Assembly: GCA_030613785.1 (NCBI GenBank)
Contig: JAUWLF010000040.1
Location: forward strand, 1-34,470
DNA: 34,470 nucleotides
Source of the DNA: Chloroflexota bacterium
GTDB taxonomy: Bacteria; Chloroflexota; Anaerolineae; UBA7937; B3-Chlor
Reading direction: 5' to 3'
The notes under the pieces are model-generated. The model saw nothing but the letters and a program-made list of their open reading frames with translations. It did not search any database and was not told the DNA's origin. Below are positions 24,109 to 32,734 of this stretch, one piece after another; position 1 is the stretch's first letter, and each line of letters opens with the position of its first letter. Made by a program: the position numbers and the translations under genes.

Positions 24109-27100
24109 GTGAATCTGCTCGACTATCCAAAACCCAGCGGGGACACTGGCATAGGCTTTCACTGGTTCCCGGACCATTACCACTACGAACATCGGTATTT
24201 CGACACCTTCGTGCCGGAGATGAAGGCGATGGGTGCCAGTTGGCTCCTCGTCCTGTCGGATGGAGTGAGGACAATTCCGGACTGGTTCCTTCGAGGGCTT
24301 ATGGAGCACGACATTGAGCCCATCATCCGCGTGTTCTATCGGTTTGTGACTTTCATCGACCAAGCTGGTCTGCGCCGGGCGTGCCAGCACTACGCTTCGT
24401 TGGGCGTGCACTACGTGCATGTCTTCAATGAGCCCAACCTGACAGTGGAATGGGCGGAGTGGAATCCCGAGCGCCTGCCAGCGCGCTTCATGGATTTTCT
24501 GATCCCATGCCTGGAAACCATGCACAGCGTGGAAGGCATCATTCCCGTCTTCACGCCTTTGAGCCCGGGTGGTAACTACTGGGATACCTCCTTCCTCAAG
24601 AGCGCGTTGGCCATTCTGAATCAGCGGGGCAAGAAGCACCTTTACGATAGAATGGCCATTGGCATCCACAACTATGCCAACAACAAGCACCTGACCTATG
24701 GCAAAGGCGGAAGCGTCCGTTGGCCCTGTGCACGACCCTACCAGCGGCCACCGGGATGTCAAGATCACACAGGGTTCTACATGTTCGAATGGTACGACGA
24801 GATAGTGCGCGGGTACACGGGGCGGCGTCTGCCCCTGATTGGCTGTGAGAACGGAGTCAGGCTGGGTGACGCCGACGACCCCGGATCTCCCGCCATCAAC
24901 GAAGCGCTTCACGCTGAACGTCATGCAGCGATGTGTCAGATGACGATGAATGGGGAGCTGCCATACTACTTCTTCAACAACGCCTTCTGGCTGCTGGCGG
25001 CTGAGGACGACAATTTCTTCGTGCGGCACAGTTGGTACAGACCCAACGGCGAACCCCGCTTGCCACAGTCCGTGGCGCGGCTGAAGTCCTTGCCCAAGAA
25101 GAAGCGCCCGCTCTGGGTGAACCTGCCCAGGGAGATAAAGGTTCTAATGCCCGATGGCGACGTAAGGGTGATGGGTCTTGAGGAATATCTACAAGGCGTG
25201 CTGCCCGAGGAGATGGGCGATGATGCTCCCATGGAAGCTTTCAAGGCCCAGGCCATAGCCGCTCGCTGCTACGCAGCAGTCGCAGCGGCGAAGCCCAGGC
25301 ACGGGACCAAAGGAGCTGATGTTTGTACCACAACTCACTGCCAGGTTTGGTCGCCAAGAACCTGTCCAAGCAGTGACGAGGCGGTGGAAGACACCGCAGG
25401 GATCGTGGCCATGCATGGAGACGAAGTGATACAAGGCTTCCACTTCGCACATTGCGACGGGCACACACGCAACAGCGAAGATGTCTGGGTTCGAACCTTG
25501 CGCTATTGTAGAAGCGTGCCATGCATCAGGCCGTATCCGTCCTTACGGGGACACGGTGTTGGCATGTGTCAAGAGGGCGCGAAGGCAATGGCAGAGCAGG
25601 GCGCCATGTATGTTGACATCCTAACTCACTACTACACAGATATCCAGGTCGTAGGCATTGACAGGGATCCAGTGGACACATGGCCAGAGCTGAGGACAGG
25701 GTACTCAGACTGGCCTCGTCCCCCGCACGACAACGGGCTGGGGATTCACGTGGGACTCGACTTCTCGCCGGAGGCCATAGCTGCTGATGTTGCGCGAGCG
25801 GAGGAACTGAATCTGAGATGGGTGGTACTGGCCCCGAAAGACAGGGCTGGCTTGCAGGGAGTGGTTTCCGTCTACTGGGAGAAGGGCATCATGCCAGTGG
25901 TGAGGCCGATGTGCCTGGTGGACGAGGATCATGATTTCGAAAGGGATGCCAGGCTAATGCAGAAGATGGATATCCCGGCTTACATCCAGATCTACAACTC
26001 TCCCGAGCAGCCCCAAGAATGGGGCACAGGGGAGGTGGATATGGCATTGTTCGCCTCCCGCTGGCTTGCTCAGGCCAAGGCTCTCGTTGATATGGATGGC
26101 TTCCCCGGACTGCAAGTGAACACGGTGGAAGACCTGAGGCTAGTGATTGATGAGGCGAAGAGGGAGGGCCTGAAGTACCTCTTCCGTCATGCCTGGTTCT
26201 GCTGTCACAACCATGGGACAAATCGTCCGGCGCGCTATCCCTACGACGACATCAACCAGAGAGGCTTGCCTATCCAGCATCCTGAGTGGGAATTTGCGGG
26301 CTCCGTGGAGCAGGTGAATCGCTGGCGCGAGCAAGCCAAGGAGCCAGGCCAAGACATCAGTGGAGACTATGACTGTGTCCTTGGATTCCTCGCCTACGCC
26401 CGAGTGTTCGAGGAAGAGTTGGGCTTCGTCCCGCCCATTATCTGCAGCGAAGGGGGATGGAGGTATGGTGACTTGAGCGATCGTCGCTATCCGAAGGTGA
26501 ACGACTTCCTGCATCAGGCGCACCATACCGCCATGTTCGCCTGGTTCAGGGACAATACTCTGTCCCACGGTGGCCGATTGCCGCCATACCTGTTCGCAGT
26601 GTGTCCGTGGGTCCTGTCAGGCGCCGAGGAGCCTGCTGCCTGGTACGATGGTCTGCAAGGAACTAGGGAGCAGACCATAGCATCCATAGCGAGCATGCCC
26701 CGCTTTGCTCGAGACGGGTTCTCGGTGGAGCAGCCTGTTGCGTCTCCACCGACTCCCCCGAGCGAAACCTCTCCCGCGCCAGCGGTGCCGGAACCAGACC
26801 CTGCGCAACCAGGATCGAAGTGGAGGATGAGCGTGGAGCGGCGCTCACGAAGCGATGGAGTGAGAGCAATCGCCGGCAGTTTCCCGCGGTCAGGGATTCG
26901 CCTTGATGTCATCGATCCGTGGGGCAATTCGGTGACAGTCACCAGTGGCTCGAAGCCAGAGTATGGCCCCGGTGGCTTTGAAGTGCCCATCTGGGCTGAT
27001 GCGGCCTATACTCTGCAGTTCTTGGATGAGATCTTCCAAGTGGAAGTGAGGCATGACATCGTGGTATTGACGTTCAGTGAGAACAGCACAGGAGATGGGG

Positions 27101-27222
27101 CAGAGGAGCTTGTGGAGGCAGGCTCCAGGCTGGTGACCAACTGGATGAGCGTGGATCTAGCCCGAGGATTCATGCAGGATCTCAGCCGACATGAAGGACT
27201 GTTTAGCTTGGAGAGGCAGTGA
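24109..27222 (+). CDS. Barrel - SpoIID - barrel protein (second barrel lacks acid/base)
   Basis: 1037 residues from GTG 24109 behind AGGAGGG. Barrel 1 (about 1-325) has E108 in VFNEPN and E247 in GCENG, so it looks intact. A SpoIID/LytB domain follows at about 345-520: EYLQGVLPEEM with the expected catalytic Glu at 368, AFKAQAIAARCYA, CTTTHCQVW, GHGVGMCQEGAKAMAEQG and ILTHYYTDI. SpoIID enzymes are lytic transglycosylases acting on denuded glycan strands. Barrel 2 (about 545-850) keeps E781 in ICSEGGW, but its acid/base position is Ser631 (IYNSPE), so it is probably inactive. A linker and a beta domain end the chain. It is a paralogue of 12219-14744 with SpoIID in place of that protein's middle domain. 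No signal peptide, which is odd for a peptidoglycan enzyme. Confidence 0.9.
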   Translation: MNLLDYPKPSGDTGIGFHWFPDHYHYEHRYFDTFVPEMKAMGASWLLVLSDGVRTIPDWFLRGLMEHDIEPIIRVFYRFVTFIDQAGLRRACQHYASLGVHYVHVFNEPNLTVEWAEWNPERLPARFMDFLIPCLETMHSVEGIIPVFTPLSPGGNYWDTSFLKSALAILNQRGKKHLYDRMAIGIHNYANNKHLTYGKGGSVRWPCARPYQRPPGCQDHTGFYMFEWYDEIVRGYTGRRLPLIGCENGVRLGDADDPGSPAINEALHAERHAAMCQMTMNGELPYYFFNNAFWLLAAEDDNFFVRHSWYRPNGEPRLPQSVARLKSLPKKKRPLWVNLPREIKVLMPDGDVRVMGLEEYLQGVLPEEMGDDAPMEAFKAQAIAARCYAAVAAAKPRHGTKGADVCTTTHCQVWSPRTCPSSDEAVEDTAGIVAMHGDEVIQGFHFAHCDGHTRNSEDVWVRTLRYCRSVPCIRPYPSLRGHGVGMCQEGAKAMAEQGAMYVDILTHYYTDIQVVGIDRDPVDTWPELRTGYSDWPRPPHDNGLGIHVGLDFSPEAIAADVARAEELNLRWVVLAPKDRAGLQGVVSVYWEKGIMPVVRPMCLVDEDHDFERDARLMQKMDIPAYIQIYNSPEQPQEWGTGEVDMALFASRWLAQAKALVDMDGFPGLQVNTVEDLRLVIDEAKREGLKYLFRHAWFCCHNHGTNRPARYPYDDINQRGLPIQHPEWEFAGSVEQVNRWREQAKEPGQDISGDYDCVLGFLAYARVFEEELGFVPPIICSEGGWRYGDLSDRRYPKVNDFLHQAHHTAMFAWFRDNTLSHGGRLPPYLFAVCPWVLSGAEEPAAWYDGLQGTREQTIASIASMPRFARDGFSVEQPVASPPTPPSETSPAPAVPEPDPAQPGSKWRMSVERRSRSDGVRAIAGSFPRSGIRLDVIDPWGNSVTVTSGSKPEYGPGGFEVPIWADAAYTLQFLDEIFQVEVRHDIVVLTFSENSTGDGAEELVEAGSRLVTNWMSVDLARGFMQDLSRHEGLFSLERQ

Positions 27223-27297
27223 TAGCGGTGGCACATCAAGCCACACGCGTTGCCAGACTCTAGATCAAAGTGAGCGAGAAGGAGGTCGAGGAAGGAA

Positions 27298-27771
27298 ATG
27301 GAGAGCGGAAAACAAACGCGAAGCAGCAAGTTGTTCATGGTCATTGCCCTGGTGCTCACAGCATCCCTGTTCTTGGGTTTGCTCGGAATTGGAGGGATCG
27401 TGCTTTTCCGATTCCTGGTGGGTCCTGTGGAAGTGGCCATGCCCCCGGGGACTGATGTACCTTCACAGGTGCCTGAAGGACCTATGACACCTACACCGTC
27501 ACCCCTCCCCAGTGCGACACCCACAACAGGAGGTCCTGCGCCGACTACCACTCTGGTGGTCCCAGGAGTGACGGAGACCCCCTCTGTCGATGGCCAGGAG
27601 AACGGCAGTGGACAGAACGGGCTGGGTATGTCCAGCCCTGGGTCAGAGTCATCGGAGATGCCTCAGACTGGATTCGGGCCTCTGGAGACTCTGGGCATTG
27701 GAGTGGTGCTGGTGTTTCTGCTCGGTGCCAGCCACATTGCCCGTCGGCCGCGATTGGACAGCGACCGATAG
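27298..27771 (+). CDS. Surface protein with MPQTG sortase-type C-terminal tail
   Basis: 157 residues from ATG 27298, with AAGGAGG eight bases upstream. An N-terminal hydrophobic segment (about 11-37; LFMVIALVLTASLFLGLLG) is followed by a P/T/S/G-rich extracellular stretch and then MPQTG at 121-125, a hydrophobic helix (LETLGIGVVLVFLLGAS) and a basic tail (HIARRPRLDSDR). That tripartite end is a cell-wall sorting signal, close to LPxTG, suggesting sortase anchoring; no sortase gene is in this window. There is no recognisable folded domain. It may be a short wall-anchored stalk, or a two-TM protein if no sortase cuts it. Confidence 0.8.
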   Translation: MESGKQTRSSKLFMVIALVLTASLFLGLLGIGGIVLFRFLVGPVEVAMPPGTDVPSQVPEGPMTPTPSPLPSATPTTGGPAPTTTLVVPGVTETPSVDGQENGSGQNGLGMSSPGSESSEMPQTGFGPLETLGIGVVLVFLLGASHIARRPRLDSDR

Positions 27772-27828
27772 GGAAGTGGAGAAGCCTCCAATTGTCGAGC
27801 TTGTGGCACTAGGGAGAAGGAGAAGACG

Positions 27829-29181
27829 GTGATTCGGCAACCTGCGCGTCGCCGCGCGTCGCTGCTTGCACGCATCGATCGGATCGTAAGCACTGTACTG
27901 GCCGTGGCCTTTCTCATCACCGGGTTCCAGACGGGCTATCGCTTGACGCACAGTGCCGAGCGCATGCTTTCAGCGACCCAATGGTCGCTGGGGGGTGAGC
28001 ATCCTGCCGCTGTGCAGATCCCCGTGGAGACGCCTGTGAGGGTGACCGAGCCGCTCCCCATGTGGCGGGGCACTGATCGGCTCAACATCCTGGTCATGGG
28101 GCTCGATCGGCGTCCAGGCACGGCCCTGCCCGGGCGTGCTGACGTGATCATGATCGCCAGCGTGGATCCCGTCCAGAGGGAAGTTGCCCTGCTGTCCATA
28201 CCTCGGGATCTGTGGGTCGAGATACCCGGACATGGGGAGAACAGAGTCAACACTGCCTACTTCTATGGGGAGTTTGAAGGCACGGAGGGCGGGGGTCCCG
28301 GACTGATGAAAAGGACGCTCGAGCATAACTTCGGAGTGGACATTGACTACTACGGGACCCTTGATTTTAGATGCTTCGAGCGTATCATTGACATCTTGGG
28401 CGGCATTACCGTGGATGTGCCAGAGCAAATCAGAGATGATCGCTACCCAGATGACGACTATGGCTACATGAGGATCTACATCCCTGCTGGCAGGCAGCAC
28501 ATGACGGGCGAGACGGCCCTGCAGTACGTGAGGGCTCGACACCAGACAAGCGACTTCTCCAGGATGCGCCGGCAGCAACAGGTACTCCTAGCTGCGAGAG
28601 ACAAGGCGCTCAGACTGGACATACTCTTCTCGCTCCCTGAGTTGATCCCTCTGCTGGAGAGGACTTTCTCGACGGATCTGCCACTTGAAGACCTGCTAGC
28701 TCTGGCGAATCTCGCGACGCAGACAAGGCTGGAAGACATCACGATGCGTGTCATTGACGAATCGATGACCATCCCTTACGTGGCTCCGGATGGTGCACAA
28801 GTGCTGCTGCCCAGATTGGACCGCATTCGCGCGATGATGGGAGAGATGTTCGCTGAACAGTCTGGCCCTGTGGAGGCACAGCAGTCAGAGATGCGCGAAG
28901 CCCGCATCCTGGTGCGGGCCGACATCGCCAGGCCATTCCTCGCCGGTGAGGTCGCCGACTTCTTGCAGCGACGCGGATACGATGCCTATGCGCAGAGCGA
29001 CCAGATCCAGATTGAGTCGGAGGGAACCTTCATAGCCAGCCGTCGCGAGATGTCTGAGGCCGCCGTGCTCATATCGGCGTTGCTACGGGTGGGACCGGAG
29101 TTCGTCATCCTTTCTTCAGACGTAGAAGACGGCGGGGATATTGTCGTGACCCTAGCGCCCGATTTTGTGATGCCCAAGTGA
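27829..29181 (+). CDS. LytR-CpsA-Psr (LCP) family glycopolymer ligase
   Basis: 450 residues from GTG 27829 (AAGGAG upstream). A short basic N-terminus and one TM helix (about 16-36; IVSTVLAVAFLITGF) place the rest outside. The LCP core starts at about 84 (RLNILVMGLDRRPG) with conserved GRADVIMIA and LLSIPRDLWV, and later YVRARH...DFSRMRRQQQ, the Arg-rich pyrophosphate-binding patches of the family. A LytR C-terminal domain follows (about 360-450; ILVRADIARPFLAGEVADFL). LCP enzymes transfer polyprenyl-linked glycopolymers to peptidoglycan. It is the last gene of the long run and is convergent with the minus-strand SH3b gene, 43 bases away; I see no clear terminator between them. Confidence 0.93.
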   Translation: MIRQPARRRASLLARIDRIVSTVLAVAFLITGFQTGYRLTHSAERMLSATQWSLGGEHPAAVQIPVETPVRVTEPLPMWRGTDRLNILVMGLDRRPGTALPGRADVIMIASVDPVQREVALLSIPRDLWVEIPGHGENRVNTAYFYGEFEGTEGGGPGLMKRTLEHNFGVDIDYYGTLDFRCFERIIDILGGITVDVPEQIRDDRYPDDDYGYMRIYIPAGRQHMTGETALQYVRARHQTSDFSRMRRQQQVLLAARDKALRLDILFSLPELIPLLERTFSTDLPLEDLLALANLATQTRLEDITMRVIDESMTIPYVAPDGAQVLLPRLDRIRAMMGEMFAEQSGPVEAQQSEMREARILVRADIARPFLAGEVADFLQRRGYDAYAQSDQIQIESEGTFIASRREMSEAAVLISALLRVGPEFVILSSDVEDGGDIVVTLAPDFVMPK

Positions 29182-29224
29182 GAGTGGGGGAGTGAGTTCA
29201 GTGGCTACAGCGTCCACCATCGGA

Positions 29225-30151
29225 TCAGGGGGAAGCGGGCGGTTCGATGCGTTCCAGCCAATCATCCGCGCACCAACCGAGAGAACCGTGGTGATCGAGA
29301 TACCACCACGTGAATCCATCTGCGACCTCAGGACCGCCGATGATCCTGAGTACGGCACCGTCTTCCAACATCTCTATCGCCTGGTAACCCCGACCGGGGC
29401 CGCTGCGCAAGCGAAGACCGAGCCCTCCGGTGTCTTTCACTCTGACGTAGTCTCCGACGGTTGTGGCATCCGCAGCGGTCTCCACGATACTCTCCGACTC
29501 GACGGGCGAAAGCAAGGCTGGATCCAGGCCCACAGCACGGAAGTGCTCCTCGCCGAGGGCACCGAACTTGATCGGTGCCCCAGAAGGTGCGTCGAAGTCC
29601 CACTCTATGCGTGCACGTCTGAAGTACTGTGTGATCATGCCTGGCTCGACAGTGAGTTCGCTTATCGGGGGGCCGAGGCGTTCGCAACCGCCATGATCCA
29701 CACAGAAACTGAGGAAGCTGAAACAGACGTTATGGCCAGTTTCGTCGTAGTACTCGCAAAGCCCATCTCTGATCAAGGACGTCGGCGCAGGATCGGTTCG
29801 GGGCGTACGATAGCCAAGGAGCTCTCCCAGAGGGGCGAGTCGTACTTGGCACTGCTCGCCTGGTTCCATGGGACACTCCATTCGGGCGCACCGGAAGTAC
29901 TGAACCAGGAGTCCACTGTCCTCGAATGCTTCAGTGATGGGAGGACCCCAGATCTGAAGGCCGCCGGTTGCTTCGAAAACGGATTGAAAGGGCTGGTCCA
30001 GGTAGTGACCTGTTTGGGGGAAGTACTTGCCTGGGGCCTCCTGCGCTTGACTTGGATGCGAGGAAGGCAGGAGCAAGGCGAGAAGTAGGAATCCGACCGC
30101 GGGTCCAACTAGCTTCTTCAGCAGATTGATTGCATGTGGTACAGCATTCAC
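29225..30151 (-). CDS. Secreted SH3b-domain protein
   Basis: 308 residues on the minus strand from GTG 30151. A signal peptide (LVGPAVGFLLLALLLPSSHPSQA) is followed by a region of about 190 residues with two related modules (FPQTGHYLDQPFQSVFEATG...ITEAFEDSG; VCFSFLSFCVDHGG...PPISELTVEPG) and a C-terminal bacterial SH3 domain at about 235-303 (VRVKDTGGLGLRLRSGPGRG...WWYLD...GWCADDWLE). SH3b domains bind wall peptides or glycans. It is the only minus-strand gene, so it is outside the sigma-54 run. A TAGAAT hexamer lies a few bases before the GTG on its own strand, which could give a leaderless message; that is tentative. Confidence 0.85.
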   Translation of the reverse strand: MNAVPHAINLLKKLVGPAVGFLLLALLLPSSHPSQAQEAPGKYFPQTGHYLDQPFQSVFEATGGLQIWGPPITEAFEDSGLLVQYFRCARMECPMEPGEQCQVRLAPLGELLGYRTPRTDPAPTSLIRDGLCEYYDETGHNVCFSFLSFCVDHGGCERLGPPISELTVEPGMITQYFRRARIEWDFDAPSGAPIKFGALGEEHFRAVGLDPALLSPVESESIVETAADATTVGDYVRVKDTGGLGLRLRSGPGRGYQAIEMLEDGAVLRIIGGPEVADGFTWWYLDHHGSLGWCADDWLERIEPPASP

Positions 30152-30235
30152 ACTTCAATTCTAGCACAGATGACTCACAAAAGACCAACGGGCCGCGGAG
30201 CGTGTCAAGAGGCACTGGGTTGTCGCCGGCTCGTG

Positions 30236-30251
30236 TAGCTGTCGACAGTTA
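30236..30251. promoter_or_regulatory. Operator-like palindrome before the PP2C-like gene
   Basis: TAGCTGTCGACAGTTA is symmetrical except for one mismatched pair, with a perfect CTGTCGACAG core (30239-30248). It ends at the first base of the AGGAGG ribosome site (30251-30256), so a protein bound here, or a hairpin in the mRNA, would interfere with expression of 30263-32734. It lies in the divergent 111-base gap that must also hold the SH3b gene promoter. The regulator is unknown. Confidence 0.35.
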
Positions 30252-30262
30252 GGAGGCACATG

Positions 30263-32734
30263 ATGCACGATCGCTTGAGAGCAGAGGCTGTTCGACTTCA
30301 GGTTGTGAGGGGTAGACTCCAGGTCCGGGAGCTGCCGGGTGGTACCCCGGTGTCGCCCGGTCGGACCTCGAATTGGGGGGAAGTGTATCCTGTCTCTCAT
30401 GTTGTCAGCCACGACGGCGGAACTGAACGTGTCTGTGACAGGCTCGAGGGCGTGGCCCAGGAGACCTATCGCCAATCAGTAGGTGGGGTGACCAACAGGC
30501 TTCGGCAAGCCATGAGGAACGCCAACAGATATCTGTATCTCAGGAACCGAGTGCGGCGTGAGCGACAACCGCTTCTCGCGGCGATGGGTTGCCTGGCCAT
30601 ACGCGGGATGGATGCCTATGCTTGTGGAGCGGGACCCTACAGCATCTTTCTGGTAGCTAAGGGCAGGGTGCGCAGTTTCGTCACTCCGGCGGAAGATGAC
30701 GCTGAGAGCATGGCAGACGACTCGCGGAGGAATGGGTATCCGCTGGGCCGAAGCGCGAAACTGGAGGATCCGAGGTTCTCCTATCGTCAGCTTCAGCCCG
30801 GTGATTGGATACTGTTGGTTGCCGGGGCCCAGGCGAGCATGTTGCGGCGGATCGCTGACCAGTTAGCGGTGATTGCGGGTGAAAATGACATCAACCGCGC
30901 GGCTCAGCATGTGTGCGGGATGACCGAGTGGTCCGCGGAGGTCTCCGCACTGCTAGTGCGTGTTGGATCAGACACGCCTCAGTTGGAGGAAGTGCCCCGT
31001 TTGAAGCCGGAGGGCGCTCGCAGGAGCTTGGTGTCCACAGTCCAGACCTTCCTCCCGATCGGGGGACATGAGAAAGGCAGAAAGGCAGAAGTGAGTCAGC
31101 GTCTTCCGGAGGGCAAGAACCTGCCTCCCTCCGCACAACAGAGGTATGTCCAAGAGGAAGATGCATTTGCCAAGTCCCCGGACTCGGGACTGATAAGAGA
31201 TTGGGGCGAAAAGCAAGATGGTGGCAGGCCAAGGTCGTCGCGGCAGAGTCACGACTTCCTGCAACAGAGTGCGGAGATCTGTCGCCTGACTGGGGCCGTG
31301 CTGCTGTCCCTTCTCTCAGCTCTTTGGGGCGGCGGGCAGCGGCTTGTGACAGCAGGTGTAGAGTTGATCAGATGCACATGGAAGTGGATCAGGCATCATC
31401 GCATCCTGGAAAGACTGGCCAGGATTAGCGAGTTGGCGCTCTTTGGAACCTGGGCGGCCTCGAAAGGGCTGGCTGTCCGTATCCTGCCGGAACGTCAGGC
31501 CTCCATGACCACGTATAAGGCTGCAGCCCGTCCTATGGCGAAGGCCAAAGTCCGGGGCTTCCAGCCATCGCTCAGGAGTCGCGTTCTGATTGGCGCGCTG
31601 ATCATTCTGGCAGTCGCTCTGGCCGTGATCACTTCTGGTCTGCGTATCAAGTGGCGTCTGGAGCAGGCTGAGATGGAGAGGTTGACCTCCCAGGTTGAGG
31701 AGAGTCTGAGGCTTGCTGAACTCGAGGAGGATTGGCGGGCCAGGGCAGCCTTGCTCGCAGAAGCCCAGGAGCTGATCGACCAGGCGGCGGAGGCCCAGGG
31801 GAACAGTCTCGCGATCAGGGAGCTCAGCGACCGGTTGGAGAGCCAATGGGTCCTTGCCGCCGGTGGCGTGGGAGTGGCGTTCGGGTCGGAGCCGGTGCTG
31901 GCGGTTCCGGAGGGGGTCAGCCGAAGAATAATCGTACCGCATAACGAGGTGTACATCCTGAATGAGGCGGCGCAGCGGTTGTATCGCTACGAGCTGGATC
32001 AACAAGGAGACCCGTTGGCGGAGCAAGGTCCGTGGACATGGGAATTGTCTGGGGAAACTGGCACCGTTGCTGCGGAGCTAGTTGTGGACATGGCCTGGGC
32101 AGACGCTGCCAACGGACGGCTGACTCCTGCCGTCTTGATGGTGACCAGCGAAGGCTCCCTGGTAGAGCTGAACCCCAGCGGGACTGCTCGCAACGTGTCT
32201 GTCTCAGATAGTGTCCATTGGGGAGATGTTGGAGCGGTGCGAACGTACGAGGGCAACCTGTATGTCCTTGACGTGGGACGCGGGAACATCCTCAAGTACG
32301 TCGCGACCGGCGACGACTATCTCGATCCACCGATGAACTACATCGCAAAACCCGAGAGCGTCCCGTGGGATAGCGTGATAGACATGGCCATAGACGGCTC
32401 CATCTACTTGCTGCTCTCCAATGGGAGCATCATGAAGTTCGCGGCTGGGCAACCACAAGCATTTACGCAGGAGGGGCTACACCCTCTGCTGGAGAACCCT
32501 GTGGCCCTGTTCGCTTCACCGGATTCTGGATCTGTGTTCGTCGCCGAGCCGAGTCAGGCACGGATTGTGGAATTCAGCACAGATGGTCGTTTCCTCAGGC
32601 AGTTCCGCGAAACGTCCGGCCAGGATGGCGCCCTTGCGGATTTGCAGGCCTTTGGGGTTGACGTGGCTCGTGATCGCTTGCTCGTCGGTACCCGCGCGGG
32701 AGTGTTCAGCACGTCTCTTCCTCCTGCGGAGTGA
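30263..32734 (+). CDS. PP2C-like (degenerate) - TM - coiled coil - beta-propeller protein
   Basis: 823 residues from ATG 30263 (AGGAGG six bases upstream; ATG 30260 is three bases too close). Residues about 1-240 resemble a PPM/PP2C phosphatase fold (RLRQAMRNANRYLYLRNR, then LAAMGCLAIRGMDAYACGAGPYSIFLVAKGRVRSF and LQPGDWILLVAG), but the metal-binding DG.GG motif is not visible, so it may be a pseudophosphatase. A charged linker leads to a TM helix at about 441-461 (VLIGALIILAVALAVITSGL), a coiled coil (about 465-520) and a C-terminal NHL/propeller-like domain (about 525-820; EGNLYVLDVGRGNILKY). Topology suggests a cytoplasmic phosphatase-like part and an outer sensor propeller, possibly tuning Ser/Thr phosphorylation of envelope proteins. 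Confidence 0.72.
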   Translation: MHDRLRAEAVRLQVVRGRLQVRELPGGTPVSPGRTSNWGEVYPVSHVVSHDGGTERVCDRLEGVAQETYRQSVGGVTNRLRQAMRNANRYLYLRNRVRRERQPLLAAMGCLAIRGMDAYACGAGPYSIFLVAKGRVRSFVTPAEDDAESMADDSRRNGYPLGRSAKLEDPRFSYRQLQPGDWILLVAGAQASMLRRIADQLAVIAGENDINRAAQHVCGMTEWSAEVSALLVRVGSDTPQLEEVPRLKPEGARRSLVSTVQTFLPIGGHEKGRKAEVSQRLPEGKNLPPSAQQRYVQEEDAFAKSPDSGLIRDWGEKQDGGRPRSSRQSHDFLQQSAEICRLTGAVLLSLLSALWGGGQRLVTAGVELIRCTWKWIRHHRILERLARISELALFGTWAASKGLAVRILPERQASMTTYKAAARPMAKAKVRGFQPSLRSRVLIGALIILAVALAVITSGLRIKWRLEQAEMERLTSQVEESLRLAELEEDWRARAALLAEAQELIDQAAEAQGNSLAIRELSDRLESQWVLAAGGVGVAFGSEPVLAVPEGVSRRIIVPHNEVYILNEAAQRLYRYELDQQGDPLAEQGPWTWELSGETGTVAAELVVDMAWADAANGRLTPAVLMVTSEGSLVELNPSGTARNVSVSDSVHWGDVGAVRTYEGNLYVLDVGRGNILKYVATGDDYLDPPMNYIAKPESVPWDSVIDMAIDGSIYLLLSNGSIMKFAAGQPQAFTQEGLHPLLENPVALFASPDSGSVFVAEPSQARIVEFSTDGRFLRQFRETSGQDGALADLQAFGVDVARDRLLVGTRAGVFSTSLPPAE

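Noticed and set aside
27228..27244. GTGGC/GCCAC hairpin after the SpoIID gene as a terminator
   Set aside because: Five base pairs around a seven-base loop without a T-run; too weak to claim an operon end.
27777..27790. Hairpin TGGAG-AAGC-CTCCA as a terminator before the LCP gene
   Set aside because: Only five base pairs, no T-run, and the LCP gene follows closely with its own ribosome site in the same direction.
29192..30088. Plus-strand 298-codon open frame after the LCP gene
   Set aside because: It lies opposite the SH3b gene, whose signal peptide and SH3b domain are clear on the minus strand; the plus-strand product shows no domain.
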